Positions 10,364 to 20,695 are shown, counted from the first letter of the stretch. The stretch is DNA of 64,000 nucleotides from Tateyamaria sp. syn59 (GCF_007995245.1 NZ_VCBA01000005.1:186001-250000); one strand, 5' to 3'. Notes: generated from the sequence alone by a model not told the origin. Program-made: numbers and translations.

Positions 10364-12835
10364 TTAGTCGAGCGTACGTGTCACTTCTTCCCGCTCGAAA
10401 ATCTCGATGACATCCGAGGGACGAATATCGTCGTAGTTTTCGAACGCCATGCCGCATTCCTGACCCGACTGAACCTCGGCCACTTCATCCTTGAAGCGCT
10501 TGAGGGTTTTCAGCGTGCCCTCGTGGATCACTACGTTGTCCCGGAGCAGACGCACACCAGCCGAGCGGCGAGCCACCCCCTCGGTCACGAGGCAACCGGC
10601 AACCTTGCCGACACCCGTCACCTTGAACACTTCCTTGATCTCGGCATAACCGATGAAGTTCTCGCGGATTTCAGCACTCAGCAGACCCGAGGCAGCTGCC
10701 TTCACATCATCGACCAAGTCATAAATGACCGAGTAATACCGGATCTCCACACCCTTCTGGTTCGCTGTATTCCGAGCCGATGCATTCGCACGGACGTTGA
10801 AACCCATGACAGGCGCGCCTGAGGCCTCGGCAAGACCCACGTCGGTTTCGGTGATCGCACCCACGCCGGAGTGCAGCACGCGCACACGAACTTCATCGTT
10901 GCCGATTTTCTCCATCGCCTGAACAATAGCTTCGGCAGAGCCCTGCACGTCCGCTTTGACAAGGATAGGCAGTTCGCTGACATTCTCGTCCGCCTTGGCG
11001 TTCGCCATAAGCTGTTCGAGGGTCGTGGCCGCACCCGCTGCCGCGCGTTTGTCCTTGGCCGCTTTCTCGCGATATTCCGCGATCTCGCGCGCCTGCGCCT
11101 CGGTCTCGGTCACGTTCAGAACATCGCCCGCTTCGGGTGTGCCGTTCAGACCAAGCACCTCGACAGGAACAGATGGTCCAGCCTCCTTCACGCGCTCGCC
11201 CTTGTCATTGATGAGTGCACGAACCTTACCGTACTGCTCACCCACAACAAAGATGTCGCCCTGGCGCAGCGTCCCGGTCTGAACCAGAACGGTCGCGACA
11301 GGCCCACGGCCCACATCCAACTGCGCCTCGATCACAGCACCTTGGGCGGCGCGGTCAGGGTTGGCTTTCAGTTCCAGAATTTCGGCCTGAAGCGCGATGG
11401 CTTCGAGCAGTTCATCCAGACCTTTGCCTGTGATCGCAGACACTTCGACATCCTGCACTTCGCCGGACATCTTCTCAACAATCACCTCGTGCTGCAGCAG
11501 ATCTGTACGGACCTTGTCCGGGTTCGCCTCGGGCTTGTCGCACTTGTTGATCGCCACGATCATTGGCACTTCGGCCGCCTTGGCGTGGTTGATGGCTTCA
11601 ATCGTCTGCGGCATCACGGCGTCATCTGCCGCAACAACCAGCACCACGATGTCCGTAACCTGCGCACCGCGCGACCGCATCGACGTGAACGCCGCGTGGC
11701 CCGGAGTGTCGAGGAAGGACAGCACCGCGCCGCCATCGGTTTTCACCTGGTAGGCACCGATGTGCTGCGTGATACCGCCCGCTTCGCCTGCCACAACCTT
11801 TGCATCGCGAATCGCGTCAAGAAGCGATGTTTTACCGTGGTCGACGTGACCCATGATGGTGATGACCGGCGGACGACCCTGCAGATCTTCGGCCTTGTCC
11901 TCAACCTCCTTAATCACGTCCTCGACGTCGGCGTCGGACACGCGCTGCACGCGGTGGCCAAATTCCTCGACGATCAGTTCGGCAGTATCGGCGTCGATGG
12001 TCTGGTTCTGCGTGACCATCATGCCATTGTTCATCAGCGCCTTGACCACATCGCCGACCTTTTCGGTCATACGGTTGGCCAGCTCGCTCACCACGATGGC
12101 CTCGGGCACCTGCACGTCGCGGACAACCTTTTCACGCTCAACGGAACCGCCCATGGCTTTCTGCCGGGCACGTTCCTGCTTGCGCTTCATGGCCGCCATG
12201 GAACGCTGGCGTCCACCTTCACCACCGGATAGCGCCTGGTTCAGCGTCAGCTTGCCGGAACGGCGACCACCATCATCACGGCCCCGGTTGTTCGGACGCT
12301 GATCGCGGTCACGCTCGTTCTTGCGCGGCGTTGCAGCGGGTTGCGCCTGACGTTGCGCCGGTTGCGCCTTTTCAGCAGGGGCTGCAGCCGCAGCTTGTGC
12401 CGCCGCAGCAGCTTCAGCCGCCTTGCGCTTTTCTTCTTCTTCCTTGGCCTTCAAGGCTTCCTCGCGCTCACGCTCGGCTTGCTCTTTGGCCTCGGCTTCG
12501 GCACGGCGACGCTCGCGCTCTTCTTCGCGGGCCTTTTCCTCGGCCTCACGCTTGGCGGCTTCTTCGACTTCACGCGCCTTGGCCGCTTGAACGGCTTTCA
12601 GGCGGCGCTCCATCTCGGCATCGGAAATGCCCGCCGGACGACGGCTGGGGTCACCCCCGGCAGCACCACCGGCGCCCGCAGGCTTCGCGGCACCGGGCTT
12701 CGGCACCACAACGCGCTTGCGCTTGGTTTCGACGACGACATTCTTGGTCCGCCCGTGGCTGAAACTCTGTTTCACATTGCCCGGACGCGCGCCGCTACGC
12801 AGACCCAGTGTCTTTTTCCCGTCAGTATCGCTCAT
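10364..12835 (-). CDS. infB: Translation initiation factor IF-2
   Basis: IF-2 is the GTPase that brings initiator tRNA to the 30S subunit and promotes subunit joining. The 823-residue protein has a long charged Glu/Arg/Lys/Ala-rich N-terminal region with coiled-coil character (about 70-160), an IF2_N segment near 240-310, and the GTPase domain with G1 GHVDHGKT (329-336), DTPGHAAF and NKCD. Two beta-barrel domains follow with the conserved C-terminal part around [12 protein letters not shown]. It is the last gene of rimP-nusA-ylxR-infB and ends at the strong terminator. ATG 12835 starts 9 bases after ylxR ends. Confidence 0.97.
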   Translation of the reverse strand: MSDTDGKKTLGLRSGARPGNVKQSFSHGRTKNVVVETKRKRVVVPKPGAAKPAGAGGAAGGDPSRRPAGISDAEMERRLKAVQAAKAREVEEAAKREAEEKAREEERERRRAEAEAKEQAEREREEALKAKEEEEKRKAAEAAAAAQAAAAAPAEKAQPAQRQAQPAATPRKNERDRDQRPNNRGRDDGGRRSGKLTLNQALSGGEGGRQRSMAAMKRKQERARQKAMGGSVEREKVVRDVQVPEAIVVSELANRMTEKVGDVVKALMNNGMMVTQNQTIDADTAELIVEEFGHRVQRVSDADVEDVIKEVEDKAEDLQGRPPVITIMGHVDHGKTSLLDAIRDAKVVAGEAGGITQHIGAYQVKTDGGAVLSFLDTPGHAAFTSMRSRGAQVTDIVVLVVAADDAVMPQTIEAINHAKAAEVPMIVAINKCDKPEANPDKVRTDLLQHEVIVEKMSGEVQDVEVSAITGKGLDELLEAIALQAEILELKANPDRAAQGAVIEAQLDVGRGPVATVLVQTGTLRQGDIFVVGEQYGKVRALINDKGERVKEAGPSVPVEVLGLNGTPEAGDVLNVTETEAQAREIAEYREKAAKDKRAAAGAATTLEQLMANAKADENVSELPILVKADVQGSAEAIVQAMEKIGNDEVRVRVLHSGVGAITETDVGLAEASGAPVMGFNVRANASARNTANQKGVEIRYYSVIYDLVDDVKAAASGLLSAEIRENFIGYAEIKEVFKVTGVGKVAGCLVTEGVARRSAGVRLLRDNVVIHEGTLKTLKRFKDEVAEVQSGQECGMAFENYDDIRPSDVIEIFEREEVTRTLD

Positions 12836-12844
12836 AAAGCTCGT

Positions 12845-13504
12845 CTATCCTTCCCGGCGGCCCTTGCCGCCGTCTTTTTCGCGCCCGGTGGCGCCAGCCA
12901 CTGCACTTTCGCGGAATCCGCGTAAGCGGTTGGCTTCCTCTACAACACGTTGCGTGAGTCCACCAGAGGCGAGCGCCCCATGTATCACAGTTTGACGGCC
13001 AAAGGCCAAACCCAACTCATCTGCCGTCAGCCAGCCGATATACGTGCCGAAATGCGGCGTACTCAGCTTGGACTTGCCACGACCGGACCCATCGACCGCC
13101 TGGATCAGAACCTGCGCCTCTTCCATCTGGAGCATGTTCTTGACCTTTTCATAGCCCGCCACGGCCCGACCGCCCTTGCGCGACAGCGCGATCAGGTCAA
13201 TCACCCGCCGCGCCAATTGCCGCTCAACCTCAGCCACCAGATCGTCCGGCACCTGCACGGGTTGCTTGGCCCCCCGCGCAAACAGCTTCTTCTGCACCGC
13301 CTTGTCCAAGGCAGCCCGATCCGCCGCGACATATATACCGCGCCCCGGCAGCTTGCCCGCGATGTCCGGCACGATCTGCGCATCGGGAGCCACGACAAAG
13401 CGGATCAACCCATGCTTGGGTTGCACCTCGCCCGTGGCAATGCACTTGCGCTCCGGTCCATCCGACCGATCCTTTGAGACGCCACCGCGACCCATCAGGC
13501 CCAC
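12845..13504 (-). CDS. YlxR/DUF448 RNA-binding protein with L7Ae-like C-terminal part
   Basis: 219 residues. The N-terminal 90 residues match the YlxR/DUF448 family (ERKCIATGEVQPKHGLIRFV and LPGRGIYV). The part from about 95 to 190 looks like the L7Ae/ribosomal L30-like RNA-binding fold often fused to it in alphaproteobacteria (DLIALSRKGGRAVAGYEKV). A nucleoid/RNA-binding or regulatory role has been reported for YlxR proteins, but the role of this fusion is inferred only. Its place between nusA and infB is the conserved family context. A second start four codons in (MGRGG) is possible. Confidence 0.88.
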   Translation of the reverse strand: MGLMGRGGVSKDRSDGPERKCIATGEVQPKHGLIRFVVAPDAQIVPDIAGKLPGRGIYVAADRAALDKAVQKKLFARGAKQPVQVPDDLVAEVERQLARRVIDLIALSRKGGRAVAGYEKVKNMLQMEEAQVLIQAVDGSGRGKSKLSTPHFGTYIGWLTADELGLAFGRQTVIHGALASGGLTQRVVEEANRLRGFRESAVAGATGREKDGGKGRREG

Positions 13505-13517
13505 CCGAGGCCTGAGA

Positions 13518-15137
13518 TCAGGCCTCGGCCTCCTCGGTCAGCTCTTCGCCGTCTTCGGCCTCGGCTTCGGCTTCCAATTCAGCGGGATCAACCCAACCCA
13601 GCAGAACGCGGGCGGTCATGATCAGGTGCTGCGCCTCTTCCAGCGACACGTCGAAGGGTTCCAGAACACCATCGTCCTTGTGACGTTCGCCATCAACGGT
13701 CGTCCAGCCACCGGCCAGTTCCCAGTCTGCGCAAGTTGCAAAATCTTCGAGGGTTTTGACGTCGTCCTTGGCGAGCGCCTCTACCATTTGGGGTGTGAGA
13801 CCGTCGAATTCAATAAGGCTGTCCTCGGCTCCCATCGACCGCGCATTGTCCAGCGCTGCCTTGGCCTGCGCTTCCAGCACGTCGCGGGCACGGGCCTGCA
13901 GTTCTTCTGCGGTCCCTTCGTCCACACCGTCGATGACCAGCAGTTCGTCCAGTTCGACGTACGCCACTTCTTCCAGGTTGGTGAACCCTTCGGACACCAG
14001 CAGCTGGGCAAAGAATTCATCAAGGTCCAGCGTGTCCATGAACAGCTTCGTACGCTCTTCGAATTCGGCCTGACGACGCGCCGATTCCTCGGCCTCGGTC
14101 ATGATGTCGATATCGAGGTTGGTGAGCTGTGACGCCAGACGCACGTTCTGACCTCGGCGACCGATGGCAAGGCTCAGTTGCTCTTCCGGCACAACCACTT
14201 CGATCTTGCCCGCTTCCTCGTCCAGAACCACCTTGCTCACCTCGGCGGGCTGCAATGCGTTCACAAGGAAGGTCGGCTGGTCCTCATTCCACGGAATGAT
14301 GTCGATCTTTTCGCCCTGAAGCTCGTTCACAACAGCCTGCACGCGAGAACCACGCATACCGACACAGGCACCCACAGGGTCGATGGAGTTGTCGTAGGAA
14401 ATCACGGCAATCTTCGCACGCGAACCCGGGTCACGGGCAACAGCCTTGATCTCAATGATCCCGTCGTAAATTTCGGGCACTTCCATCTTGAAAAGCTCGG
14501 CCATGAACTCAGGCGCGGTGCGGCTCAGGAAGATCTGCGGCCCACGCTGCTCACGCCGCACATCCTTGATGTAGCAGCGGATGCGGTCATTCGGGCGATA
14601 CGATTCGCGGCCAATCTTCTCATTTCGGCGCAGGATTGCTTCACCGGCACCGACATCCACGATGACGTTGCCGTATTCTTCGCGCTTGACCAGCGCATTG
14701 ATAATGGTCCCGGCGCGGTCCTTGAATTCTTCGTACTGACGATCCCGCTCGGCTTCGCGGACCTTCTGCAGGATCACCTGCTTGGCAGATTGGGCAGCAA
14801 TACGGCCCATCTCAACCGGCGGGACTTCCTCGACAAAGGTGTCACCGACGGCAGGGTTGTCCAGATACTGCTTGGCCTGCTCAACAGTGAACTCGGCCTG
14901 GTAGTTCTCCAGCTCTCCTTCCTCGACCACGGTGCGGACGCGGGTGAATGTCGCCTTGCCGGTCTTGCGGTCGATGGACACGCGAATGTCCATTTCGGCG
15001 CCGTAGCGGGACTTCGCCGCACGGGCGAGCGATTCTTCCATCGCCTCGACCACCAGCGCGGGGTCGATCATCTTTTCGCGGGCCACCGCCTCGGCGGTTT
15101 GCAGCAGCTCAAGCTGGTTTGCAGATGTAATGGCCAT
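13518..15137 (-). CDS. nusA: Transcription termination/antitermination factor NusA
   Basis: NusA binds RNA polymerase and modulates pausing, termination and antitermination. The 539-residue protein has the NusA N-terminal domain (from [18 protein letters not shown]), an S1 domain near 135-200, two KH domains ([20 protein letters not shown] and [16 protein letters not shown]) and C-terminal helix-hairpin-helix acidic repeats ending in a Glu-rich tail. The start codon overlaps the rimP stop (TGATG). In E. coli NusA represses its own operon; the leader upstream of rimP here could support similar control. Confidence 0.97.
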   Translation of the reverse strand: MAITSANQLELLQTAEAVAREKMIDPALVVEAMEESLARAAKSRYGAEMDIRVSIDRKTGKATFTRVRTVVEEGELENYQAEFTVEQAKQYLDNPAVGDTFVEEVPPVEMGRIAAQSAKQVILQKVREAERDRQYEEFKDRAGTIINALVKREEYGNVIVDVGAGEAILRRNEKIGRESYRPNDRIRCYIKDVRREQRGPQIFLSRTAPEFMAELFKMEVPEIYDGIIEIKAVARDPGSRAKIAVISYDNSIDPVGACVGMRGSRVQAVVNELQGEKIDIIPWNEDQPTFLVNALQPAEVSKVVLDEEAGKIEVVVPEEQLSLAIGRRGQNVRLASQLTNLDIDIMTEAEESARRQAEFEERTKLFMDTLDLDEFFAQLLVSEGFTNLEEVAYVELDELLVIDGVDEGTAEELQARARDVLEAQAKAALDNARSMGAEDSLIEFDGLTPQMVEALAKDDVKTLEDFATCADWELAGGWTTVDGERHKDDGVLEPFDVSLEEAQHLIMTARVLLGWVDPAELEAEAEAEDGEELTEEAEA

Positions 15138-15712
15138 CAGCTGTCCTCCTCTGACCCTTCGGTCTGTACTTCGTCGAATTCCGTTTCGTTCAACACACCT
15201 GCGGCTTTGCGCTGGCGCAGCATCTCTTTGATCAGCTCATCCGTCAGGACCAGCTTGGCGTCGCTCAACCACTCGAACTTGAGGCCAATCGTGCCCTCGG
15301 CGACATTAATCAGCACTTCATCATCCTCGATCCCGGCCAGCACGCCTTTGAAACGGCGACGTCCGTCGATCAGTTCGTCAGTTTCCAGCTTGGCCTCGTA
15401 CCCTTCGAACATGTCGAAATCCTTCAGCCGCGTCAGCGGGCGGTCGATGCCGGGTGAGGACACTTCAAGCGTATAGGCATCAAGTATCGGGTCCTCGACA
15501 TCCAAGGTCGCACTCACGGCAGTCGAAATCGCAGCGCAATCATCCACCTCAATCCCGCCGTCAGGCTTGTCGGCCATGATCTGTAGGGTCGTTTCCTTGC
15601 CGCTCATCAGCCGCACGCGCACCAGCTCATAGCCCAGGTCCTCGATCACCGGAGTGATGATCTCGGCCAGGCGGCGGTCGATGGCAGCTTTGGCAATCAG
15701 GTCGTTGGTCAT
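15137..15712 (-). CDS. rimP: Ribosome maturation factor RimP
   Basis: RimP assists late assembly of the 30S subunit. The 191-residue protein has the family N-terminal half ([20 protein letters not shown], then [10 protein letters not shown] and [15 protein letters not shown]) and a C-terminal SH3-like barrel. The start at 15712 is chosen because [10 protein letters not shown] begins the conserved domain; a longer frame runs back through the promoter and leader hairpin and is not credible. The ribosome site TTGGA is weak and lies immediately after a hairpin with a T-run, which suggests regulated expression. It is the first gene of the nusA-infB operon. Confidence 0.93.
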   Translation of the reverse strand: MTNDLIAKAAIDRRLAEIITPVIEDLGYELVRVRLMSGKETTLQIMADKPDGGIEVDDCAAISTAVSATLDVEDPILDAYTLEVSSPGIDRPLTRLKDFDMFEGYEAKLETDELIDGRRRFKGVLAGIEDDEVLINVAEGTIGLKFEWLSDAKLVLTDELIKEMLRQRKAAGVLNETEFDEVQTEGSEEDS

Positions 15713-15725
15713 TTGATCCAAGCAC

Positions 15726-15748
15726 AAAAAAACGGGCGCGCGGCCCGT
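15726..15748 (-). terminator. Terminator-like hairpin in the rimP leader
   Basis: On the minus strand ACGGGC (15748-15743) pairs with GCCCGT (15737-15732) around a 5-base loop and runs into seven T residues (15732-15726), only 13 bases before the rimP start. It may end the upstream binding-protein transcript, but any rimP promoter must lie upstream of it. It is therefore also a candidate attenuator for rimP-nusA-ylxR-infB. Confidence 0.6.
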
Positions 15749-15803
15749 CGATGTTTCCCGGTGGAGCGTCGGGTGTGGACCCCAGCGCGCCGCTGTTGGG
15801 TGG

Positions 15804-15832
15804 GATATACGTAAGCACGGGTGAGTCTGCAA
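15804..15832 (-). promoter_or_regulatory. Candidate promoter of the rimP-nusA-infB operon
   Basis: On the minus strand TTGCAG (15832-15827) and TATATC (15809-15804) are separated by exactly 17 bases. Each matches the sigma-70 consensus in three to four positions. Transcription would begin near 15797, giving a leader of about 85 bases that contains the hairpin at 15726-15748. Confidence 0.45.
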
Positions 15833-15838
15833 GCCCTC

Positions 15839-16609
15839 TCAGGCCATCCACCACCGTTCCGCCATGCGCAGGTTGTCCAGAGGCCAGGACTTACCGACGG
15901 TCACGGGCACCGTCACCGACCGGCTTGCGATATGTGTGGGTGTATGTGTATTGGGCAACGTCTGAAAATCGCGAGGGTCGGCGTAGTCGTCCAGCGCAAT
16001 GACATCCGCTACATCCACAAGACCATCGCGCAGGGCCTCTCCGCGCACGTGATCGGCACTGAACTGCACGAACTCGACTGTGTCGAACCAGCCTGCGCCC
16101 TGCTTCCAGTGATCCGCGACCCGCGTTCCGATGAAGTGGCGCCCTTCATCCAGCTTTTGCACTTCGTAAAGGCCAGTGCCTGTCGCCCCGCGAATTTCGA
16201 AACCCGGTTGGGCCAGCAGGTAAGGCAGGCTCGGATTTGGGGCATCCAGCGTGATCTGAACGGTCCGCGCATCAAGGGCCTGAACATCCCACATCAGATT
16301 GACGACAGCCGAGGCATCAAACGGGGTTCCGTCATGAAAGGTCACGCCCTCACGCAGTTTGAAACGCCACACACGCGCATCCCCGTCCGAGGACCACTCC
16401 GTCGCCAACTCACCGCGCAGGGTTCCGTCCGCAGCAATCTCAGTCAGGTTGTCATAGACCGTTGCGGCCACCGCACGCTCGAACAACTCAGGCGACAAAG
16501 CCGCCCGCAATCGCCCGCCCCGCTGGGGCAACGCCGATGCGCCCGTGGCCGCGAGCAAGGCTGCGGCAGCACCGGAAGCAAACAGCGCGCGGCGGTCGAT
16601 GCGGGTCAT
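15839..16609 (-). CDS. Short peptide/nickel-type ABC substrate-binding protein
   Basis: 256 residues, about half the usual 500 of the SBP_bac_5 family. A twin-arginine-like or Sec signal (MTRIDRRALFASGAAAALL) is followed by family landmarks: VYDNLTEIAADGTLRGELAT, the WRFKLREGVTFHDGTPFDAS motif and NLMWDVQALDARTV. The second lobe is mostly missing, and the protein ends LRMAERWWMA. No frameshift or flanking remnant was seen, so it may be a stable shortened form rather than a recent truncation. It overlaps the pip stop by ATGA, so a link to peptide use is plausible. No permease or ATPase genes are adjacent. Confidence 0.8.
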   Translation of the reverse strand: MTRIDRRALFASGAAAALLAATGASALPQRGGRLRAALSPELFERAVAATVYDNLTEIAADGTLRGELATEWSSDGDARVWRFKLREGVTFHDGTPFDASAVVNLMWDVQALDARTVQITLDAPNPSLPYLLAQPGFEIRGATGTGLYEVQKLDEGRHFIGTRVADHWKQGAGWFDTVEFVQFSADHVRGEALRDGLVDVADVIALDDYADPRDFQTLPNTHTPTHIASRSVTVPVTVGKSWPLDNLRMAERWWMA

Positions 16610-17577
16610 TTTCCTGCGATCCTGTCCATGGTGCGCACCAGTTCAGCCGAAATCCCCGGCTCAGACAAGGCATGACCCGCATTGCGCACCATTTTCAGCT
16701 CACCCAGCGGCCACGCCTTGGACAAAGCATAGGCGCTATCGGGTGGACAGATCATATCGTAGCGACCCTGCACAATGGTGCCGGGGATGTGCTTGATCCG
16801 CCCGGCATGGGCGAGGATTTGGCCATCGAACTCCAGAAAACCAGCATTGGTGAAATAGTGATTCTCCAACCGCGCAAATGCACGCGCATAGTCTCCTGGC
16901 GCCTCGCCCCCCGAACCGGACGAATGGATCGAAGCCAGCGCGTTTTCCCAAGACGACCACGCACGCGCGAACCGGGTCTCCATCGCGACATCGCCGGAAA
17001 ATAGACGCCTGTGATACGCGCCAATCAGATCGCCGCGCTCATCTTCGGGGATCAACCCTTCGAAGCGGGACCAAACCTCGGGCCAGAATTTGCCCGCGCC
17101 ACCACCATAAAACCAGTCCAGTTCGGATTGCGTCATCAGGAACACGCCGCGCAGGACGAGATTACGCACGCGCGCCGGATGCGCTTCGGCGTAGATCAAA
17201 GCAAGGGTCGCGCCCCATGAGCCGCCAAAGACGATCCAAGCATCAATGCCCAACGTCTTGCGGATCAACTCGATGTCGTCGACCAGATGCCACGTCGTGT
17301 TGTTCATCACGGACGCATGCGGACGGGACCGCCCGCAGCCGCGCTGGTCGAACAGAATCACGCGGTAGTGTTCAGGATCAAAATAGCGGCGCATCGCGGG
17401 GCTGCACCCACCGCCTGGGCCGCCATGCAAAACGACCACGGGCATCCCATTGGGATTGCCGCATTGCTCCACGTAAATACGGTGGCCCTGCCCAACCTCA
17501 AGCATACGCTGGTCGTAGGGGTCCATGGGCGGGTACAGATATTGTACCGCGCGCTTTTGATCGCTGTGTTTGTCCAT
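16606..17577 (-). CDS. pip: Proline iminopeptidase (alpha/beta hydrolase)
   Basis: Cleaves N-terminal proline from peptides in the cytoplasm. The 323-residue protein has the oxyanion motif HGGPGGG (51-57), the nucleophile elbow GGSWG with Ser120, and a late Asp/His pair in QGRYDMICPP and NAGHALSEPG. Length and motifs match peptidase family S33. The downstream short binding-protein gene starts within its stop codon. It diverges from ubiG with about 50 bases between starts. Confidence 0.93.
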   Translation of the reverse strand: MDKHSDQKRAVQYLYPPMDPYDQRMLEVGQGHRIYVEQCGNPNGMPVVVLHGGPGGGCSPAMRRYFDPEHYRVILFDQRGCGRSRPHASVMNNTTWHLVDDIELIRKTLGIDAWIVFGGSWGATLALIYAEAHPARVRNLVLRGVFLMTQSELDWFYGGGAGKFWPEVWSRFEGLIPEDERGDLIGAYHRRLFSGDVAMETRFARAWSSWENALASIHSSGSGGEAPGDYARAFARLENHYFTNAGFLEFDGQILAHAGRIKHIPGTIVQGRYDMICPPDSAYALSKAWPLGELKMVRNAGHALSEPGISAELVRTMDRIAGK

Positions 17578-17626
17578 TACTGACCTACATAGGGCGTAAG
17601 ACGCACATGAGCATACGGAGACGCAA

Positions 17627-18373
17627 ATGCAAACGCATCAAACCACCGTTGACCCATCGGAAATCGCAAAATTCGAAGCGATGGCGGCGGAATGGTGGGA
17701 TCCGAACGGGAAATTCAAGCCGCTGCACATGCTGAACCCCTGCCGGCTGGACTATATCACCAGCCAGATTGCAGCGGAGTTTGACCGGGATTTGACCGGG
17801 CCGGAGGCATTCAAAGGGCTGCGCATTCTCGATATCGGATGCGGGGGCGGTTTGCTATCTGAACCGATGGCGCGTTTGGGGGCCGAGGTCGTGGGCGCAG
17901 ACGCGGCCGAGCGGAACATCCCTGTCGCCAAGGTTCACGCCGAGCAATCCGGCCTGACCATCGACTATCGACACACAACGGCTGAAGATATGGCCGCCGC
18001 GGGCGAACAGTTCGACGTGGTGCTGAACATGGAGGTGGTCGAGCATGTAGCCGACCCGCTCAGTTACCTGACCGCCTGCCGCCAACTTCTGAAGCCGGGT
18101 GGGCTGCACATCTGCTCGACGATCAACCGGAACCCGAAATCCTACATGATGGCGATCATCGGGGCAGAACACGTGATGCGCTGGCTGCCAAAAGGCACGC
18201 ACGAGTGGAATAAGTTCATCACGCCGGACGAGTTGTTTGATCTGATGCGGAACGCTGGTCTGGACCCCGTGGACCGCAAGGGCTTCGTGTTCAACCCGCT
18301 GACTTGGGCTTGGAAACTGTCTGACACGGACCTGAGCGTGAACTATGTCACCGCCAGCCTTAATCCGGCTTAG
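17627..18373 (+). CDS. ubiG: Ubiquinone biosynthesis O-methyltransferase UbiG
   Basis: UbiG performs both O-methylations in ubiquinone synthesis using S-adenosylmethionine. The 248-residue protein has [20 protein letters not shown] near the start, SAM motif I DIGCGGG (69-75), and [11 protein letters not shown] and [12 protein letters not shown] later, all typical of UbiG. ATG 17627 follows GGAG at six-base spacing. The 3' end overlaps the convergent marR gene by 14 bases. Confidence 0.96.
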   Translation: MQTHQTTVDPSEIAKFEAMAAEWWDPNGKFKPLHMLNPCRLDYITSQIAAEFDRDLTGPEAFKGLRILDIGCGGGLLSEPMARLGAEVVGADAAERNIPVAKVHAEQSGLTIDYRHTTAEDMAAAGEQFDVVLNMEVVEHVADPLSYLTACRQLLKPGGLHICSTINRNPKSYMMAIIGAEHVMRWLPKGTHEWNKFITPDELFDLMRNAGLDPVDRKGFVFNPLTWAWKLSDTDLSVNYVTASLNPA

Positions 18374-18812
18374 GTTTGGTAGACAACTGATCGCGCAGCT
18401 GGCGCAGGATGGGCAGGGTCGATCGCACACGATCCTCGCCCAAGTTGTCGATCACTTCGCCCACCATCGGCGCAATAGAACTCAGCGCCTGATCCCGCGC
18501 ACGCCGTCCAGCCGGGCTGATGGCCACCATCTTGCGCCGCGCGTCGTCCCAATCGGGGCGGATATGGATGTACCCCGCCCACTCCAACCGGTTGAGCGTG
18601 TTGGTCATGGCCCCGCGGGTGACATTGAACGTCTCTGCCAACTGCGCGGGGCTGCGCTCACCCTCATGCCAGGCGAGGTGGTTCAGGACTGAAAAATGCG
18701 AGATTTCCATGCCTTTGGGCAACACACGGCTCAGCCGGTTGCGGACCATCTGGTCCGCCGCCAACACCTCGCTGAACAGCGAAATGGCCAATGCGTTCTT
18801 GTCCGTGCTCAT
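18360..18812 (-). CDS. MarR family transcriptional regulator
   Basis: 150 residues with the winged-helix layout of MarR: helix 1-2 ([20 protein letters not shown]), HTH ([20 protein letters not shown]), wing ([20 protein letters not shown]) and a C-terminal dimerisation helix. A dimeric repressor of unknown ligand is expected. It starts 6 bases after the nitrilase-family gene stop, at the end of comF-grxC-nitrilase-marR. No autoregulatory operator was identified. Confidence 0.9.
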   Translation of the reverse strand: MSTDKNALAISLFSEVLAADQMVRNRLSRVLPKGMEISHFSVLNHLAWHEGERSPAQLAETFNVTRGAMTNTLNRLEWAGYIHIRPDWDDARRKMVAISPAGRRARDQALSSIAPMVGEVIDNLGEDRVRSTLPILRQLRDQLSTKPKPD

Positions 18813-18818
18813 GCGCCA

Positions 18819-19649
18819 TCAGGGGGCTTCGAACGGGCGCGCATTTTCCCTTGATGGGATACGGCGGCGCGCCTCGGCCACCTTTTCCAAATCCAGATCA
18901 AAGACATAAATGCCGGGCGCAGTCCCTGCGTCAAGTACCACCTCGCCCCATGGATCGACCGCCAGCGAGTGGCCATAGGTGGTCCGCGTCTTGTGCCGGG
19001 CGCTGGCATGCGTGCCTGTCTGGGCCGGAGCCAGAACCCAAGCCCCCGCCTCGATGGCGCGCGCACGCAGCAAGCTGTGCCAATGGGCCGCACCGGAGAT
19101 TGGGGAAAAGGCGGACGGGTAGGTCAGGATCCGGGCGCCAGCCGTCACCAGCGCGTCTGCCAGCCGGGGAAAGCGCATGTCGTAGCAGACGGCCATACCG
19201 ATGGGTGCAAAGTCAGCTTGCGCCAGCACCGCACGTTCACCCGGTCGGTAGCCAGCGGACTCGCGGTAAGTCTCGGTATTGCTGATCGCCACATCGAACA
19301 TGTGGATCTTGTCATACCGCGCAAGGATGTCCCCGCGGGGACAGATCAAAAACGACCGGTTGGCAAAGCGGCCATCAGGGTCATCCGTCTTGAGCGCCAG
19401 CGACCCAATGAGAATGTGCACGCCCCTGTCTGACGCCACTTGCCGCAGGGCGGCCAAGGTTGGGTCATCCTCTTCATGGGATAGAACGGATTGCTGATGC
19501 GCGCGATTGGTCGAGACGCAATTGGTCACCTCGGGTGTGAGGATGAATTCCGCGCCCATATCGGCGGCTTGCGTGACCATCTCGACGGTCCGCGGCAGGT
19601 TGGCCGCCGGATCATCAGAAACATTCAGCTGCAGCAGCGCGGTCTTCAT
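18819..19649 (-). CDS. Carbon-nitrogen hydrolase, Nit/omega-amidase-like
   Basis: 276 residues of the nitrilase superfamily with the full catalytic set: Glu40 in LTPEVTN, Lys114 in RYDKIHMFDV and Cys155 in VCYDMRFP. The sequence around it resembles the Nit1/Nit2 branch, which hydrolyses deaminated glutathione or acts as omega-amidase. A role in clearing deaminated glutathione is plausible next to a glutaredoxin gene, but the substrate is inferred. The start codon directly abuts the grxC stop. Confidence 0.88.
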   Translation of the reverse strand: MKTALLQLNVSDDPAANLPRTVEMVTQAADMGAEFILTPEVTNCVSTNRAHQQSVLSHEEDDPTLAALRQVASDRGVHILIGSLALKTDDPDGRFANRSFLICPRGDILARYDKIHMFDVAISNTETYRESAGYRPGERAVLAQADFAPIGMAVCYDMRFPRLADALVTAGARILTYPSAFSPISGAAHWHSLLRARAIEAGAWVLAPAQTGTHASARHKTRTTYGHSLAVDPWGEVVLDAGTAPGIYVFDLDLEKVAEARRRIPSRENARPFEAP

Positions 19650-19907
19650 TCAGGAGGCAAGCAATGCATCAAGCTTACCCGCGCCGTCCAAGGCGTAGAG
19701 GTCGTCGCACCCGCCGACATGCGTGTCGCCGATAAAGATCTGCGGCACCGTCCGTCCACCATTGGCCCGCTGGATCATCTCGGCCTTGCGGCCGGGTTGG
19801 GCCAGGACATTCACTTCGGAGAATTCAACGCCCTTTTCCTTCAGCAGCCGTTTGGCGGCATGGCAAAAGCCGCACAGAGGTGAGGTGTAGATTTCGACGG
19901 CTTTCAT
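19650..19907 (-). CDS. grxC: Glutaredoxin 3
   Basis: 85 residues with the dithiol active site CGFC at 12-15 (the common form is CPYC) and the glutathione-binding features TVPQIFIGDTHVGGCDDL. It reduces disulfides and glutathione adducts in the cytoplasm. The start at 19907 is chosen because MKAVEIYTSP begins the fold; an upstream in-frame ATG would add 36 unrelated residues. It lies between comF and the nitrilase gene in one operon. Confidence 0.94.
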   Translation of the reverse strand: MKAVEIYTSPLCGFCHAAKRLLKEKGVEFSEVNVLAQPGRKAEMIQRANGGRTVPQIFIGDTHVGGCDDLYALDGAGKLDALLAS

Positions 19908-19948
19908 GTCGCGGATCCTTTCGGCACATAACCAAGTTTGCCGGTTAT

Positions 19949-20674
19949 CTAGGCGTCTTTCACCACGCGCGCCAGTACAGCCACGCACACGTCTGCCGCA
20001 CCAGCCGCACGACACGCCTCGGCACAGGCGGCAAGGGTGGCGCCCGTGGTCAGCACGTCATCGACCAGCACGACGGATCGGCCTGCGATGCGGTGACGGC
20101 GACGATCGGCAACGCGAATGGCGCCGTCCAAAATGTCCGCGCGCTCTTCTTTCGTTTTACCATCAAGCGATGGCGTGCGCCTTGGGCGTTCGAGGACGTC
20201 AGGGCAAACGGCAAGGCCGGTCTTGTCCGCCAAATGCATCGCGATGAGGGCTGATTGATTATAGCGCCGCTTGGCCAGCCGCATCCAGTGCAACGGAACA
20301 GGGACGAGAAGTGCGTCGTGTTTGGCGATCTCCAACACGCCCTGACGCATCCATCCTGCCGCAGGTTTCGCGATCTCCTGCCGGTCGCCGTGTTTGAGCC
20401 GAAGGACCATCTTGCGTCCCATGCCGGTGTAAATCAGCGCGGCGCGCGCATGTGTCCAGGGTTTCGGCGACTTGAGACAAGTGTCGCAATGCACAATCTC
20501 ATCCACGGCGGAACCCGGCAATGGAGTGCTGCAGGTGTCGCAAACCGTACCGCCGACAAAGGCTGTCTGCCCCCAACATGCGCCACACAGGCCAAAGTCA
20601 CTGTCGACCATTTCTCCGCAGCCCAAACATCGTGGCGGGTAAATCGCCGAAAGCGCGGTTTGTAAAAGACCCAT
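19949..20674 (-). CDS. comF: ComF family phosphoribosyltransferase-like protein
   Basis: 241 residues. A zinc-ribbon-like N-terminus (CLGCGE and CGACW, later CDTCSTPLP and CDTCLK) is followed by a phosphoribosyltransferase domain with the PRPP-binding motif SVVLVDDVLTTGATLAACAE. ComF is required for DNA uptake in naturally competent bacteria and helps later steps of incoming DNA handling; here competence itself is not shown. The start at 20674 leaves only 21 bases to the divergent methyltransferase-like gene. Confidence 0.9.
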   Translation of the reverse strand: MGLLQTALSAIYPPRCLGCGEMVDSDFGLCGACWGQTAFVGGTVCDTCSTPLPGSAVDEIVHCDTCLKSPKPWTHARAALIYTGMGRKMVLRLKHGDRQEIAKPAAGWMRQGVLEIAKHDALLVPVPLHWMRLAKRRYNQSALIAMHLADKTGLAVCPDVLERPRRTPSLDGKTKEERADILDGAIRVADRRRHRIAGRSVVLVDDVLTTGATLAACAEACRAAGAADVCVAVLARVVKDA

Positions 20675-20695
20675 TGCTGTCCTACCTATGCCGCC

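Noticed and set aside
10871-12232. A 453-residue plus-strand frame inside infB
   Set aside because: It is antisense to the IF-2 GTPase domain and carries no recognisable domain.
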